Notes: a model not told the origin generated them from the letters alone. A stretch of DNA of 64,000 bases from Sinotaia quadrata (GCA_028829895.1 CM054181.1:43764759-43828758); one strand, 5' to 3'; shown: positions 34,945-47,289, counted from the stretch's first letter. Numbers and translations: made by a program.

Positions 34945-35990
34945 TAGGAATATATGAATTTTATTGGCCAGATATGATGTGGGATGTCACTCGGTACTGA
35001 TAGTCATGTGATATCTGTCAGCAAGTGAATAGAAAGATGGAACACCCAGCTCCACTAGGTGAAACCCTGATGATTGATATTCCTTTTAGGCATGTAGCCA
35101 TCAATCTCATTGGAGAATTTGTGCCCTCGTTGGGTCAAGGCCACAGATGGATTCTTACCATCATTGATTATGCTATACGATACCCTGAGGCAGTTGCACT
35201 TAGTTCTATTAATACCACATGGTAGCAAATGCACTGTTCACCATTTTCTCTCAAGTAGGATTTCTGGAAGAAATCTTGTCCAATAGAGGGACACAACTCA
35301 CCAATGAGCTAATGAAAGAGATTAACCAACTTCTGAGAGTAAAACAGTTTAGAACTACTCCTTACCACCCTATGTATAACTGTTTAGTCGAAAATCTGAG
35401 TGCTACTCTTACCAAGTCATTGAGGAAACTGTGAGTGGAAAAAGCACATAATTGCAATATGTATTTGCCAGCACAGTTGTTTGCATTGCATGAAGTACCG
35501 CATTATTCAGCTCCTTTTTTTCACCCTCAAACTCTTATATGGTAGAACCATTAGGGGACCCACGTCCATATTATGAGAATATTGAACAGGGAATGGGCTT
35601 GCAGAATGTGTAAAAAGTACTTATCAATACATGATCAAACTTGCAAACTGTATTGATACTTCATGTCAGATAGCAGCCAAGAATGTGCACGAAAATAAAG
35701 CTAGACAAGCATGTCTGTACAACCATAAGATGAAAGCATGTAACATTGAAGTTGGTATGTGGGTGTTGTTGCTAATTACCTCTTCACTGAAACAAACTAG
35801 ATGCATCATGGCAAGGACCCTGTGAAGTTGTCAAGAAATTCAATGGGTGCAAACTGCAATTTCCGGATTCAGATCAGATCTAAAGTGAAAAGTTTTCATC
35901 CTAATTCGATGAAAGCATATAAAGAATGTCTGGATAACATGGTCACTACTATTTTTATAGCCATCAAGAAAGTATCTAAAAGGTAGATGA
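34945..35990 (+). pseudogene. Degenerate Ty3/gypsy pol fragment (integrase)
   Basis: In order: a zinc-binding end with EFYWPDM and CDICQ (35007-35021); the integrase core, with IPFRHVAINLIGEF, ILTIIDYAIRYPEAV, LSNRGTQLTNEL and TTPYHPMYNCLVEN; and a C-terminal part with KARQACLYNHKMKACNIEVG and KSFHPNSMKAY. The core is interrupted by a frame change near 35222 and later stops. Two expected catalytic Asp positions read Asn (AINLIG, SNRGTQ), so it cannot be active. Reverse transcriptase and gag are absent. LTR-like sequence follows from about 36096. Confidence 0.88.
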
Positions 35991-36095
35991 GTAATATAAT
36001 AGCCAATATGGCAGCACAGTTCTGGATTAGTTGCTGTCACCACACCCAAAAATGGAAAGGGTTGGTTTAAACAAAAGAGAGTGAACAATGGGAAA

Positions 36096-36560
36096 TGTTG
36101 TTATAGTGTACCACAATCATCTACATCAAGTCTTTGCTATCACAACTTTATTCAGTCCCATAGTGGTTTGTCCACATTACATAGGACTTGTTTGTTGTTC
36201 ATCACCGTGTCTAACACGCATACACCATGGATGTTTGTCTGGCTCTTTTATTATGTGTGCAAGGGTACGTATGCTGATGTGTTTGTATGCAAGATTGTAT
36301 GTGGAGTGAAGAATGTAAACAATATAGGACAATACAATGTAGACACTGCACTCACCCTTTCAAAAACAATATTAGACATATTATCATTAGTTAATAAATA
36401 TGATTGAACTTTATTTTCCTATGATTCTCTTTCATGCAGAGATAAAGGAAAGACTTAATCACTCATTCTGCAAACCATTCGGTCACAAAACATACACTCT
36501 GGGAATAAAGGAGTAATTTTCTAAAATGGTGGGTGATGAAAATTAAGAAAAGTAAAGGAG
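36096..36560 (+). mobile_element. LTR-like sequence downstream of the Ty3/gypsy remnant
   Basis: It follows the integrase fragment after a short purine-rich run (gggaaa). It resembles the solo LTR 52908-54629: atacaccatggatgtttg against atacaccattgatgtttg, and later 'tcactcattc', 'catacactctgggaataa' and 'gatgaaaatta'. I see homology from about 36215 to 36545; the real 3' limit is unclear and may extend toward 37.4 kb. Confidence 0.6.
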
Positions 36561-38689
36561 AGTAGTAAGAGAAGAAAAAAACAACAAATTATCAAAATGC
36601 AAAGCAAAGCAATTTCCACTATAAAAACAGCTACAGCAAAAGTATCAAGAAGACTAATATTACTCTATAGTTACTAAAAATTTCTAAAAATAAGAGTCAT
36701 GGAGCTATTTAGCTCCTCCACAACTGAATAAACATAGATAAAGGTCTAAATCGTAAGTTCAAATTCTCATGTCTTACTTAGCCCTACTTATAATTAATCT
36801 TATGTGCACAGAGTTTTCTAATGATAGATTAAATCTTTGATTACTCACAGTGTTTTATAATTTTACCCATGTTGGGTGTGTCCAATGGAAAGATGACAAT
36901 CAGCAGTGTAGGAAAAATGGAAAATCAACTGAAGGAGAGTTTGAATGTAGTTGCTGTCATCTCTGTCTCTCATGGGGTTGCTGATAATTGGCCTTCCCCC
37001 TTCTGACACACTTCTAGTGTCGAATGATCACCTCTATGCTTGATCCAAAACAACTTATTAAATTGACCGCCTGTCCATAGGTTGGGTCCAGACTTCCATG
37101 TATTTAGGTTAAGTTGAGCAGGTTGAGTGGTTCTGACTACTGCTAAATTTGATCAGTGGAGTGTCATCGGACGTGGTATTACCCCAGGTCAAAGTCCACA
37201 CAGATGTAACCATTCCACCCTGGAATAAGTCTAGTTCAAGGCCTCTGGCTGTCCATAGGCAAAATGTCTAGTCTGACATTTTGCCAATGCACTGCAATGG
37301 CTTGATAAATGGTTAATGAAATTTGCCTGTAGATTGGGACAATCTTTTACCAGATAACTTCACTGCATTAAGATACCCAGCTGCTGTGCCTTCCACAACT
37401 ATATGGGTACTTAACATGGTGATATAAATGAAGGAGTGATGCTACCCACATAGCACCACTGAGAAATAATTCTAGTCTCCTCATATCTCATTTTCAAGTC
37501 TCAAACTGTCTACCATCATTTGAGTAGAAATGCATTTTTTATTCCTGCTTCAGGTTCTTAATCAAATCTTCAATCTGATGTTAAAACAAATCATGGTGAG
37601 AGAAATGTACACTGCCAGCAGTACCGCCAAGCTGCATGGCAGGAGGCCACACATCATACATCAATCTCACAGTCTCATGTTTTTTTCTCTCTTCCTTTCT
37701 CTTGGCTTAAACATACGTTTTTATTTACTACAATCCCTCTAATGGGCTAAAATAAAAATGCTGTTCCATTGGATAGAAAAACTGTATCAAAGACATAGGT
37801 TTTCTAATTAATTGTCCTGATCCAACATGTGAAATTAAACACAAATTAAACGATGGTGCAAACTGTCACCTCCATGTTTTTCTACAATTTAGCCTCTAGC
37901 CCTGTCTTGTTAACCCAGAGGGTGTGACCTGTCCCCATTTTGTCGGTCAACACTTAATAGGTTATGAGATTTTTTACCTTACCTATCACCTCAGGCATGT
38001 AAATGAAAATGCCAATTACCTCAAGTGCACCTTAATTTCATACTACTGCTAAATTCTCAAACAAGTAATTACAAGTAATACATCTAGTAAAAATATTTCA
38101 TACATTTAACAAAATAGTGATAATAAAGTTACAATTTAGCTTTCAAATTATCAGTAAATACAAAGGGATGTATAAAAAGCATGTTAGTTATATTCTTGAA
38201 ATAGGCATTTAGAAAGAATTCAGACATACCATGACTGGTATGACACTAATGTGTAATTATGTGGGAGCTTCCCTCAGCTGGACTATTGAAAAAAAACGTA
38301 GGGAAAAACTATGTGCGGCAAAAGCTCAATTAAAGAAATAACTCTGGCAAGTCCATAGTCAGATTTTTGTGACAGTAGCTCATAGCTATAAAGAATATAT
38401 TTGAAAGAAAGATGAGTAGAGTGTTTGCCACATGTCTGAAATCATATTATGTAGATGTCAAGAAAGTATTCTTAAGAAAGATGAATAGAATAGTATCCAG
38501 TATAGTAGTGCAGTTCTGGAATAGTCACTCATAGACATCAAGAAAGTATTTGAAAAAAAAGTTAGTAGAATGATAGCCAATATAGTAGTGTTGATATTGA
38601 CACTTATCTGCTGAATTATGTATTAGGATATTAGTCTGCAAAATAAACATTGAAATTATTTAAACATGGTTTCATGGAAATATTGATGT

Positions 38690-39050
38690 CAAATATTTTT
38701 TCATTGCATTTATTATATTGTTCATTTAATAAATTTATTGTTAAATTTATTGACCTTATTGATAACCAATTGTAGGAGAGATAGTGGGCTTGCTAAATAT
38801 AAATTAAAATGAATTTATATTCTCCTTTGGTAAGAAGTTTTCCATCTCTGGAAATATTGACAGTAAATGTTTGTCTTTAATGTTGTGGAAGAGAAAAAAC
38901 ATTTACATTCCCACAGTTCTGCCAAGTTAGAGAGAAGGATGGTGTCTTTTGGAGAATTATTAATAACACAAATTAAGATTCTCATCACTTGTAATTAGTT
39001 ATGGAGGATTAATAAGAAGAATAATCTTAACCAATAACTAGGGTGGCATT
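38690..39050 (+). repeat. Dispersed repeat, partner at 16920-17300
   Basis: Same orientation as its partner; described there. Confidence 0.8.
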
Positions 39051-39802
39051 GTGTCACATAAAGTAGCTTAGGTCTGGCAGTGTACATATAGCCTTGAGCC
39101 AGAACTGGGCAAAATATGTGTGAAAACTTCTGTGTCTCCTTAAGTGGAAAGTGTTAGCTATTAAAGATGTGCACTCTCACTGTAAGTGATATGCTTTTCT
39201 ATGTGTGCACTTCAGTCATTTGCTAGTGTTTGTGTGAGAGAGCTACAGTGACATAATTCCAACATAGCAGTCTGCATACACTCAGTATTTGTACAAAAGA
39301 CTAAGAATGAATAATAAAATTATCTAAGGCTAGTATGCAAGATCATAAGATGTCTGATAATGTTGGCAAAGACAAAGTACAGAGTACTTAGGTTTAGTCT
39401 TGGAGTAAGCAACTTATGTTGTACTAATCAGTAAAACATACTCACAGATGAATCAACTTATCGATGTGGCTGCACTTATACACATAATAATAAAATCTAC
39501 TAAGTGCAGATGCATTAATATAAATGCTATGGGTTGGGTAGCAGTGTACATCAGCGACAATAGATATATGAGATGACAGCCACAGCAAGAGATAATGAAA
39601 ATATGTACACACTTTCTTAAGCAAAGCAAAAGTAACAAAAATTCTAAAAGTCATGCCACTTAACACAATTATTATGACACCGTTTATCAGAATATTGAAA
39701 TTTCTGATACATTTTTTTTTAATTGAAAGTCTTTATTTATTATTGATTATAAGTAATTTGTTTATGTCTTAATATATGTTTATCTTATTTATTTGTGTGC
39801 AG

Positions 39803-40004
39803 CTCTCATTTGAAATTGTTCAAGATTATGGGGATGATTCTACGGGTTTTGCAATTGTACCAATCACTAATGACCATCGGAGTGCTATTATAAAGACAAC
39901 AAGAATCTTTGATCGTGAAGTTAAAAACTTTTACACAATTAAAGTCAGGGTAAAAGATGGTGCTCCTTCTGTTATACAGCCCTATGAACCAGGACCCAAT
40001 ACAG
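39803..40004 (+). CDS. Cadherin exon 14 of window
   Basis: Phase 0 entry after acceptor tgtgtgcag; phase 1 exit at a strong donor, gtaagt. It encodes LSFEIVQDYGDDSTGFAIVP, then a TRIFDREVKNFYTIKVRVKD segment containing FDRE in the LDRE position, and DGAPSVIQPYEPGPNT. It directly continues the repeat begun in exon 13. Confidence 0.93.
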
Positions 40005-40149
40005 GTAAGTGTATAATTGTTCTTATTACTTTAGGGGACACATATGTATATAATAAAAGTACAATGTATTAATTTTATGTGTTTGCAACTTAAAATATTT
40101 TCTTAGATTTTGGAAGTGACTCTGTTCACACAGATCAGCAAATGTTAGA

Positions 40150-40302
40150 ACTTAAAGACCAAATGAAGAGGAATCTAAGGTCAAATGGGATCAATCAATA
40201 GATTTAGATGTTCTGAAAAGAGATATAAGATTTCAAAGTCATTGTCCCAATAGACATTGCAATATAAGCGTTAAAAAAATATGTTTCTGTGAGATTTTCT
40301 AT
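40150..40302 (+). repeat. Dispersed repeat, copy 2 (partner at 12541-12692)
   Basis: Same orientation as its partner; described there. Confidence 0.8.
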
Positions 40303-40810
40303 GTCACCAATGTTCACAGAGCTTGATGATGGCACAGGTTGCTCAAAAGCTACTCATTTGTACTGAAGGTATGACACTTGACAAAAAAAAATGAGCACTG
40401 CATAAATGTCTCATGCCATTGCACACCTTAATTGCAGGGAGACTGAAAAAACAGCTCTGACTGGATTGTTGTAGCCCAAAGCATTTTAAAGCCATTTTGT
40501 ATCATGTGGTGATCTCATGCATGAATGTGAACTTGGGTTTCAATTCCACTTTTAACACTAAAATAATATTAATTAAAGCTGCTGGCTGCTTAAACTTTTC
40601 CAGTACGTTTAGAAATGGTGATATTACTGAAATATTTGGTTGTTATAAATATATATGTTTGAAATGGGTTGCTGTTCATTTGGTCTTTAAATCTGAACAA
40701 TAATGACCAGATAAACAACTTATAAAAGACTAATATGCAGTAGGTGAGTTACATCATTGAACTTTTACATAAACAAAAACTGTTATTATGAATGTTAGAT
40801 AAGCAGACAC

Positions 40811-40840
40811 ATGGATGGATGGATGGATGGATGGATGGAT
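40811..40840. repeat. (ATGG)n microsatellite
   Basis: Seven and a half copies of ATGG. Confidence 0.95.
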
Positions 40841-41024
40841 AGATACAGACATATATCTAGGTAGGCTATATGGTAGAGAGATGTTTTCAAGACTGATCAG
40901 AATATAAATAGTCATGTAGAAATACAGATGGACAACTAGAAAGAGAAAGACAGAGACAGTGTTGTAATTTGATTTCTCACTTCTAACCAAACTGAGACCA
41001 TGTCATTTTAAAGTTGTTTTACAT

Positions 41025-41345
41025 AGATTCATAAGAACTTATTCTGTCTGGAGACTTGACATGCATTCATAAGAACTTATTCATCGGGAGAATTGACATA
41101 CATCCATAAGAACTTATTCTGTCTGGAGACTTAACTTGCATTTATGAGAACGTATTCTGTTTGGAGACTTGACATACATTTGTAGGAACTTATTTCATCT
41201 GGAGAAATGACATACATTCATTTTGTCTTAGAGACTTGAAATGCATTCATAAGAACTTGACCTATCTGGAGAGTTGACATGCATTCTTGAGAACTTATTG
41301 TGTCTGGAGACTTGACATGCATTCATAAAACCTTATTTTGTATTC
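41025..41345. repeat. 38-bp tandem array, about 8 degenerate copies
   Basis: The unit cataagaacttattctgtct followed by ggagacttgacatgcatt recurs with small indels. Confidence 0.88.
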
Positions 41346-42533
41346 TGCATGGAGGCACAAACTTTTCTACTTTCTTGAGGTCAAAATAAGTCTGTTGTGA
41401 AAACTGCTGATTTAAATCTAAAACATTCTCAGTCAGTCTCCTTCATTGAATTTGAAAAACTGAGAATGATCTGAACAAATATGTGTTTATGATTATATTT
41501 ATTATTTCCTATTTAATTTTGTAAATTTTGCACATTTCTGTTGTTATTCAAGTTTTTAAAAATCATTGCCCTCCATGCTGATGTACCCATTTAACCCATT
41601 TGCGACAAGAACACAAATTTCCTTCTCATTTCAGCATTAACTGTCATTATGTGGTAATATAAATAGATTTATATCAGTTGCATGTATAAATAGCTTTAGA
41701 ATTAATGATTTTTTACATTGTAGATTAACTTATTGGCAATTTAATGAGGATAAAAAAAAATACCTGTAAATATTGTTCTACCCATTTGCCAAGTGATACC
41801 AGTGAACATTTTCCCACATTGAAATTATGTTGCTCTATACTTGTCATATATGCATTGCCATTATAATTAAGATGATATATTTTTCTATAGTGATTGAGCC
41901 ATCCTTCTAATTTAAAATGTAATAAAATTTAAAATATTACAATTTATCTTAAACACTTCAGAATAATTTATATCCGAATAAATCGTGTTTGTGACAGGAA
42001 GAAAAAAGACTATCTAAAGTATGTAGCTCTCGATCACCATTTCCATTTTGAAATAAACAAGTCATTATGAGAATGTGATTTGAAAAGCTAAAATCTTTGA
42101 ATTTGCCTTTTGTCTGCTGACAGGGCAGTTGGCAATTAAAATTTGTATTTTTTAGCAAGTAATTTTATTTGTATTTATTTTTTAATAGGTGTTTTATATT
42201 GGTAACCTTTGCATCTTTAACTTTAAATTGTTTATAAAAGTACGATTAAATTAATAGTGTATTGGTTGTAATCTTTTGTATAGATAAAGATAAGATTTTT
42301 GCTAAACATTCTCAGTATTAAGTTTAAAAGAAAACTCAAACCATTGATACAATGCTATCTTGTGACTTTTTTTTATTATTTATTATCACCAAGCCATTAG
42401 CCATTTGACCTCAGCCTTTATGTTGTGGCTATAAGAGAGAACAAATTAAATTTCTTTTTCTGTTTGTTTTGCATTTTTTAACCATGCCATAAGAATTAGG
42501 GAAAGTACACAATTCTCTTTTGTCTGTTTAAAG

Positions 42534-42698
42534 CAACAGCAATTGTGCAAATATTTATCACTGACATCAGTGATAATCCACCAAGCAGTGATAATCCACC
42601 AAGTTTTAAACTTCCTCTCTACAACTTGACTGTGAGAGAAGATCATGACCTTTTGACACCCATATTACCTGCCATCACTGCTGATGACCTTGATGAAA
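42534..42698 (+). CDS. Cadherin exon 15 of window
   Basis: Phase 1 on both sides (acceptor gtttaaag, donor gtgagt). It encodes TAIVQIFITDISDNPPS, then an extra copy of SDNPPS, then FKLPLYNLTVREDHDLLTP and ITADDLDE. The linker calcium motif is thus tandemly duplicated in frame: the 18-bp unit agtgataatccaccaagc sits at 42569-42586, and its second copy starts at 42587. One N-glycosylation motif (NLT). Confidence 0.92.
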
Positions 42699-43194
42699 GT
42701 GAGTTTATTCTTTGTTAATGTTATTTTAGAAAATTAGATTTATAATCAGATGAAATGCGATTGGTTAGAATTATATTGTTTCAAAGATACATGTTGCAAG
42801 TGAATTTTATGTCTGGTGTCACATAAGTTAGGCTTGTGATTATTAAAAGGTTGGGATTTAACCATCTCATTTTATTTTATAAATTTTACATTTTATTGAT
42901 GATAATACACACTGAAAGCACAAAACATTACCATCCAAAATAAATAAATAAAATAAATACAGTGAATATAAAATAATATGTATATTCTAATCTGTTTTCA
43001 TTTTATAATATTGTTGATGAATTTTGATTAGTGTTAAATTATGAATTATTTGATAGTGTTACTTTCTTTTTTGAATATATTATTTACATGTATTTACTTA
43101 CTGGTTATATTATATACATTTCAATACATTATACATACTATAATAATTTTATAACTTTCTCACAAAGGAAGTTTTGGATGGTGTACCCAGCCAA

Positions 43195-43198
<4 letters not shown>

Positions 43199-43228
<30 letters not shown>
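43199..43228. repeat. Poly-T tract (30 bp)
   Basis: An uninterrupted T run; it could mark an old retroposed tail on the - strand, but nothing adjacent supports that. Confidence 0.95.
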
Positions 43229-43232
<4 letters not shown>

Positions 43233-43394
43233 AATCAGTTTATATAATAGTATGATATAATATTGTCTGTACTGGTGTTTAAAAATAATTGACCCAAATA
43301 CTGTTCCTGCACAACTGAACTTGACTGCAGAAGCAGCAGTATTGTTGCAGAATGAGACACCATTTGGAACTTAGTTGAGATATGATGACTTAGT

Positions 43395-43735
43395 ATTACT
43401 TCAGAAAGGAATACTGTTCAGAGCATAATTGAGCAATAATAACTCATTACTGCAGAAAGGAACACTGTTCAGAGCATAGTTGAGCAATAATAACTCATTA
43501 CTGCAGAAAGGAACACTGTTCAGAGCATAATTGAGCAATAATAACTCATTACTGCAGAAAGGAACACTGTTCAGAGCATAATTGAGCAATAATAACTCAT
43601 TACTGCAGAAAGGAACACTGTTCAGAGCATAATTGAGCAATAATAACTCATTACTGCAGAAAGGAACACTGTTCAGAGCATAATTGAGCAATAATAGCTC
43701 ATTACTGCAGAAAGGAACACTGTTCAGAGCATGGT
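43395..43735. repeat. 51-bp minisatellite, about 6.5 copies
   Basis: The unit gcagaaaggaacactgttca, then gagcataattgagcaataat and aactcattact, is nearly homogeneous across copies. At 51 bp it keeps a 17-residue repeat open on the - strand, which is not evidence of a gene. Confidence 0.96.
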
Positions 43736-44687
43736 TGAGCTGTGATTACTGTCACTGTTTTGGAGGGAGTCCTTATATTTGTTTGTGTGATGCATTATGG
43801 TAACAGCATTGGAGGATGAAAGAGGTTAGGCAAGAGACAGTATGTTCACATGCATTGATTAATTAAACATTCTTGTATTGTAGTTTACTTTATGTAAATT
43901 TCTGTAGTCCTTCATTACCAAGGGCACAAATTGTGCATGTCCCTAAGTGTTGTTTTCACCTGACATTTGATTTAGGCACTTGTCATATCAATGAATCACC
44001 AAATTTCAACTCGAGTTTATTCTTAGAGGATCAATAATCTGAAAAAAAGGCTCTGACTAGCTAAACAGTGGTACAATTGTCTTATTGTCCCAATTTGATT
44101 TAACTTAAAGGTACAGTAATCATTTTATCCCACATTGTTTGAAAATGAACAATGATGTAGTTATGTCATCCCATATTCAGGGGTGGGAATTGTACGCCTA
44201 AAGGCGTAAAAGCGCCCAAATCATTTTCAGTTTACGCCCATTGTTAGCTCAGTACGCCCCCCCCAAAAAAAAAAGTAAAAAAAAAATATATATATATATA
44301 TATATTCCCATAATGCGCATCCTCAAATGGGCGTAGTAAACAAAATTTAGCTTAACTTTGAGTAAAATCCGCCATATCCAAATTATGGCGTCAAACTAGG
44401 TAGAACCAGCCTCTATATAGCGATAGCGGACAACTACTAAATTCCGAAAAATTTATCATTTTGCCACAAGTGCTGTGTTAATTTCCGTATTTATCATGCT
44501 TGTGAAATAGTTTGTTGAATAAAACTATCTTCCAACTTTTCATTAATGTATTTTTTATTTGTGAGAGAGTGAGTGGAAGCGTGTACGATCGCATTAAATT
44601 AGGTACGGTTGGCGTGTTTCGATAGCCGTGGCAAAAATCTCAATTTCCGGTTTTACCATCGTGTTTTTATGTACCTTGCAAACACTA

Positions 44688-44956
44688 AAACGGACTCCGC
44701 TACGATTGTCCTATCAGAATGTATCTTATATCAAATTAAAGAAAAATGAATGTAGAATGCAACCGTGTTAGTTTCAAATCTGTATTTTTATTGTATGTAA
44801 AAGTTGATTGAAAAAAACCTATTTTTTAAATTACGTTTTTGCACGGTTATTTATGAAAATATAGATTTTTGTCTTATATCAATAGAAAGTTGAAAATATC
44901 TTCTTTAAAATGATATATAGCATGATAAAGTGGCATATTCGTAGCGGAGTCCGTTT
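44688..44956. mobile_element. Nested 269-bp inverted-repeat element (MITE-like)
   Basis: Perfect 18-bp inverted repeats AAACGGACTCCGCTACGA (44688-44705) and its reverse complement (44939-44956) bound AT-rich sequence inside the larger transposon. I could not see a clear target duplication, so it may be a subterminal hairpin of the host element instead. Confidence 0.6.
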
Positions 44957-46347
44957 AGAAAACAAGTGTGTACCCTAAGCACGCGCGAAGACCTAAACAC
45001 GAGGAAACGTTGTTCACGAAGCGTTGTTTATCATCGAGTCGCCGGCTGTGATTGTTTCAGTGCTGCGTTAAGTAATTCACTAAGCTTAATTTACTATAGC
45101 TCTTGAAGTTGTAAAAAAGGTTTTATTTAATTGTATGGACGATTCTTGTTTTTTTAACTGCTATTTGTCGGATGTATAATATATAGATCTGTACTGTACA
45201 CCGTAGCGGTATAGATGGTAGCGATCGAGATCGTCATCGGTCATACTCATAGACGTGAGAGTAGACAAGTGAATTGAAATAATACTATATTTATACATAC
45301 AAGGTATTATTGCATTAAACAATAATTATTTACAATTTCTGCTGTAATTTGTTTAATAATTTTTGATAATCTCTTCACTTTGGTTCACACCATATGACAG
45401 TCTTAGATCGTTTTCCCCCACAATAAGTTACTGATTTATTTTTGCTGTAATATGTTTAGTATGTTATAATGGCTCACAAATGACACTTTTTACAGCTATT
45501 TAATGGTAGCGTCAATAGTAACAGATTCAGATACACATTAATTAGTTATTAGCCCGATTACTAATTTAGTTTTCGTTTGTGCAGATTTTCGGGGGGGGGG
45601 GGGCGCTGACTATGGCGGATTAGAACAGGAGAAATTATTGTTAGAGTTAATTTAATTGTAGAAATTGGCCAAGACTTTGAGGAACCCTGTGTCAGAATAA
45701 CCACAATTATAGTATCCTAGATTCAACCACGAAATAAGGGTAGACCATTTGCCAGTTTATCACAGCTTCCAAGAGTACTAAATAATAGACTGCTGTGTAG
45801 ATGTTCATAATCAACTGTCACTAGTTTCATTCACCCCTCAACCCTTTTAAATCATTATAAATTTTAAAACATAAGACATGAATAAATGCATTTTAACTAA
45901 AAATATCAGATATTTTAATTGTTATTTCATTATAATTACTTAAACAAGTCAAATGGAACTCAAAATAAGCAAAAAAGCATTAATATCATTCATTTTCAGT
46001 TTTGGCTCAAAATGCCGTTGCACAAATTGTGTTTTTTCTCATTTTTGAGAATCTATAACTCAAAAAATTACAAAGCTATCACCTTAAAATAAATCAGGCT
46101 TCCTGTCAGCATTGGATACTTGAGGAATACAAAAATTTAGCCCTGTCAGATAGATAGTTTTTACTTTAGGGTGCATGCAAAATGGCAAAATGTAAAAAAC
46201 GTGAAAAAAGCGTTTTTTTTTCCATTTTTCAAAATTGCATTTAAAAAAAACTATGAAAGATTAAACAACCATCTTTTGTAAATTGACTTCTTTCACCATG
46301 ATAGATATATGGTGTAAATTTCATTCATTTCCAAAGACTTTGAAAAA

Positions 46348-46743
46348 ATGGCTGGTTCTACCCAGTCAAACATGTCGAACGTTGTTCAGCGTGGGGAAAG
46401 CTTTGACGATTCTGGTTGCCGCTACAAATGGAATTGGGATTGGGTCGATCAAGACTGGGTGGAAACTATCGATGGGGAAAAAGAATCAAAAGTAATCAGG
46501 AAAGTTCGGTTCGGCGAATGGATTCAAAAGTTGTCAACCTCTGGTTTTGCCTTCTGCGAGCTGTGCCGAGCAGAGATTAAATACGCAAACCGCGGATTTG
46601 GTGCCTTGCAGAAGCATGCTGACACCAACGGACACCGTCAACTGATTGATATTCGTGCAACAAATTCATGCATTCCAGGTGAAAAAAAGCCCCCAAAAAA
46701 CACGAGCTCAAACAAAAACACCCTTGTTAAAGCATACTATTAA
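46348..46743 (+). CDS. Zinc-finger protein fragment in the DNA transposon
   Basis: This 131-codon ORF encodes a Trp/Asp-rich start (YKWNWDWVDQDW), then FGEWIQKLSTSGFAFCELC and a spacing C-x2-C-x15-H-x5-H ending in KHADTNGH. It resembles the BED/C2H2-like N-terminal fingers that bind DNA in hAT-family transposases. It ends in a Lys/Asn-rich tail and stop, without a catalytic domain. It may be the first exon or relic of a longer transposase. It belongs to the transposon, not to the cadherin gene. The start ATG is the first in frame within the element. Confidence 0.65.
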   Translation: MAGSTQSNMSNVVQRGESFDDSGCRYKWNWDWVDQDWVETIDGEKESKVIRKVRFGEWIQKLSTSGFAFCELCRAEIKYANRGFGALQKHADTNGHRQLIDIRATNSCIPGEKKPPKNTSSNKNTLVKAYY

Positions 46744-47170
46744 ATTGCAATTGAGAAAATTAGTCTTTTACTTGGAATTTGGGAAGCAGATTGTGTGGCG
46801 ATTTCTAAGCTCAGGTGGCACCAGATTGCACCATTTTGCTTCTTTAGACACAAAATTTTTCCGGGGGGGCATGCCCCCGGACCCCCCTAGATTTTTGCCA
46901 GTAAGCCCAAAACACTTTCACCAATTCCCACCCCTGCATATTACAAAAACTGATCTAATGTTCATTTGTCATTCTGTCCCGCATTGGATTATAATTCAGA
47001 TGTGCACGTACAACTTGTGTCATCATGCCAACAAACACTTGACTACCAGTCACTTGAATCACTAATAAGCTAATGTCACAAGACTCTTGTTCCTTAATAG
47101 CTAACAGACTAATATCACAACATACATGTACAGTTAAAAAAAACCTCTATATTGCTCTTCTCATAGTTAC

Positions 47171-47266
47171 TCTGTGTTACGTTTCCAGTATTTATTTAAA
47201 GACCCTGCCTAGAATAATTTAAATATAATTAACTCTTTCTCTCATATCCTATGCAGACTGGTTGCT
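47171..47266 (+). repeat. Dispersed repeat, partner at 48893-49005
   Basis: Shared in the same orientation: gttac.t.ccagt(a/g)tttattta, ctgcct/ctgtct, and 'cctatgc..actggttgc'. Confidence 0.65.
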
Positions 47267-47289
47267 CAATTTACTATTTGACTAATAAA

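Larger units (their letters stand above)
33998..39802 (+). other. Large intron with Ty3/gypsy remnant
   Basis: Besides the listed elements, the sequence 'aagaaagtat.t..aag(a/g)tgagtaga.t..tagccaatat' recurs at about 35967, 38390, 38460 and 38538, an old repeat in both tandem and dispersed form. 39050-39800 shows no recognisable feature. Confidence 0.7.
40005..42533 (+). other. Intron with dispersed and tandem repeats
   Basis: The repeats at 40150-40302, 40811-40840 and 41025-41345 are listed. 41350-42530 has no recognisable feature. Confidence 0.7.
44178..46936 (+). mobile_element. DNA transposon with 15-bp terminal inverted repeats (hAT-like ends)
   Basis: The left end is CAGGGGTGGGAATTG and the right end CAATTCCCACCCCTG, a perfect inverted repeat. 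The 6-bp sequence CATATT directly flanks both ends (44172-44177 and 46937-46942), as expected of a target duplication. CAGGGG termini are typical of hAT elements, but those usually make 8-bp duplications, so superfamily assignment is tentative. Length is 2759 bp, with one zinc-finger ORF near the right end and no recognisable catalytic transposase. It is probably internally deleted or non-autonomous. A G13 tract (45591-45603) and the palindrome ccgggggggcatgcccccgg (46861-46880) lie inside. Confidence 0.9.

Noticed and set aside
43401..43691. 17-residue repeat protein on the - strand
   Set aside because: By-product of the 51-bp minisatellite, whose unit is divisible by three.
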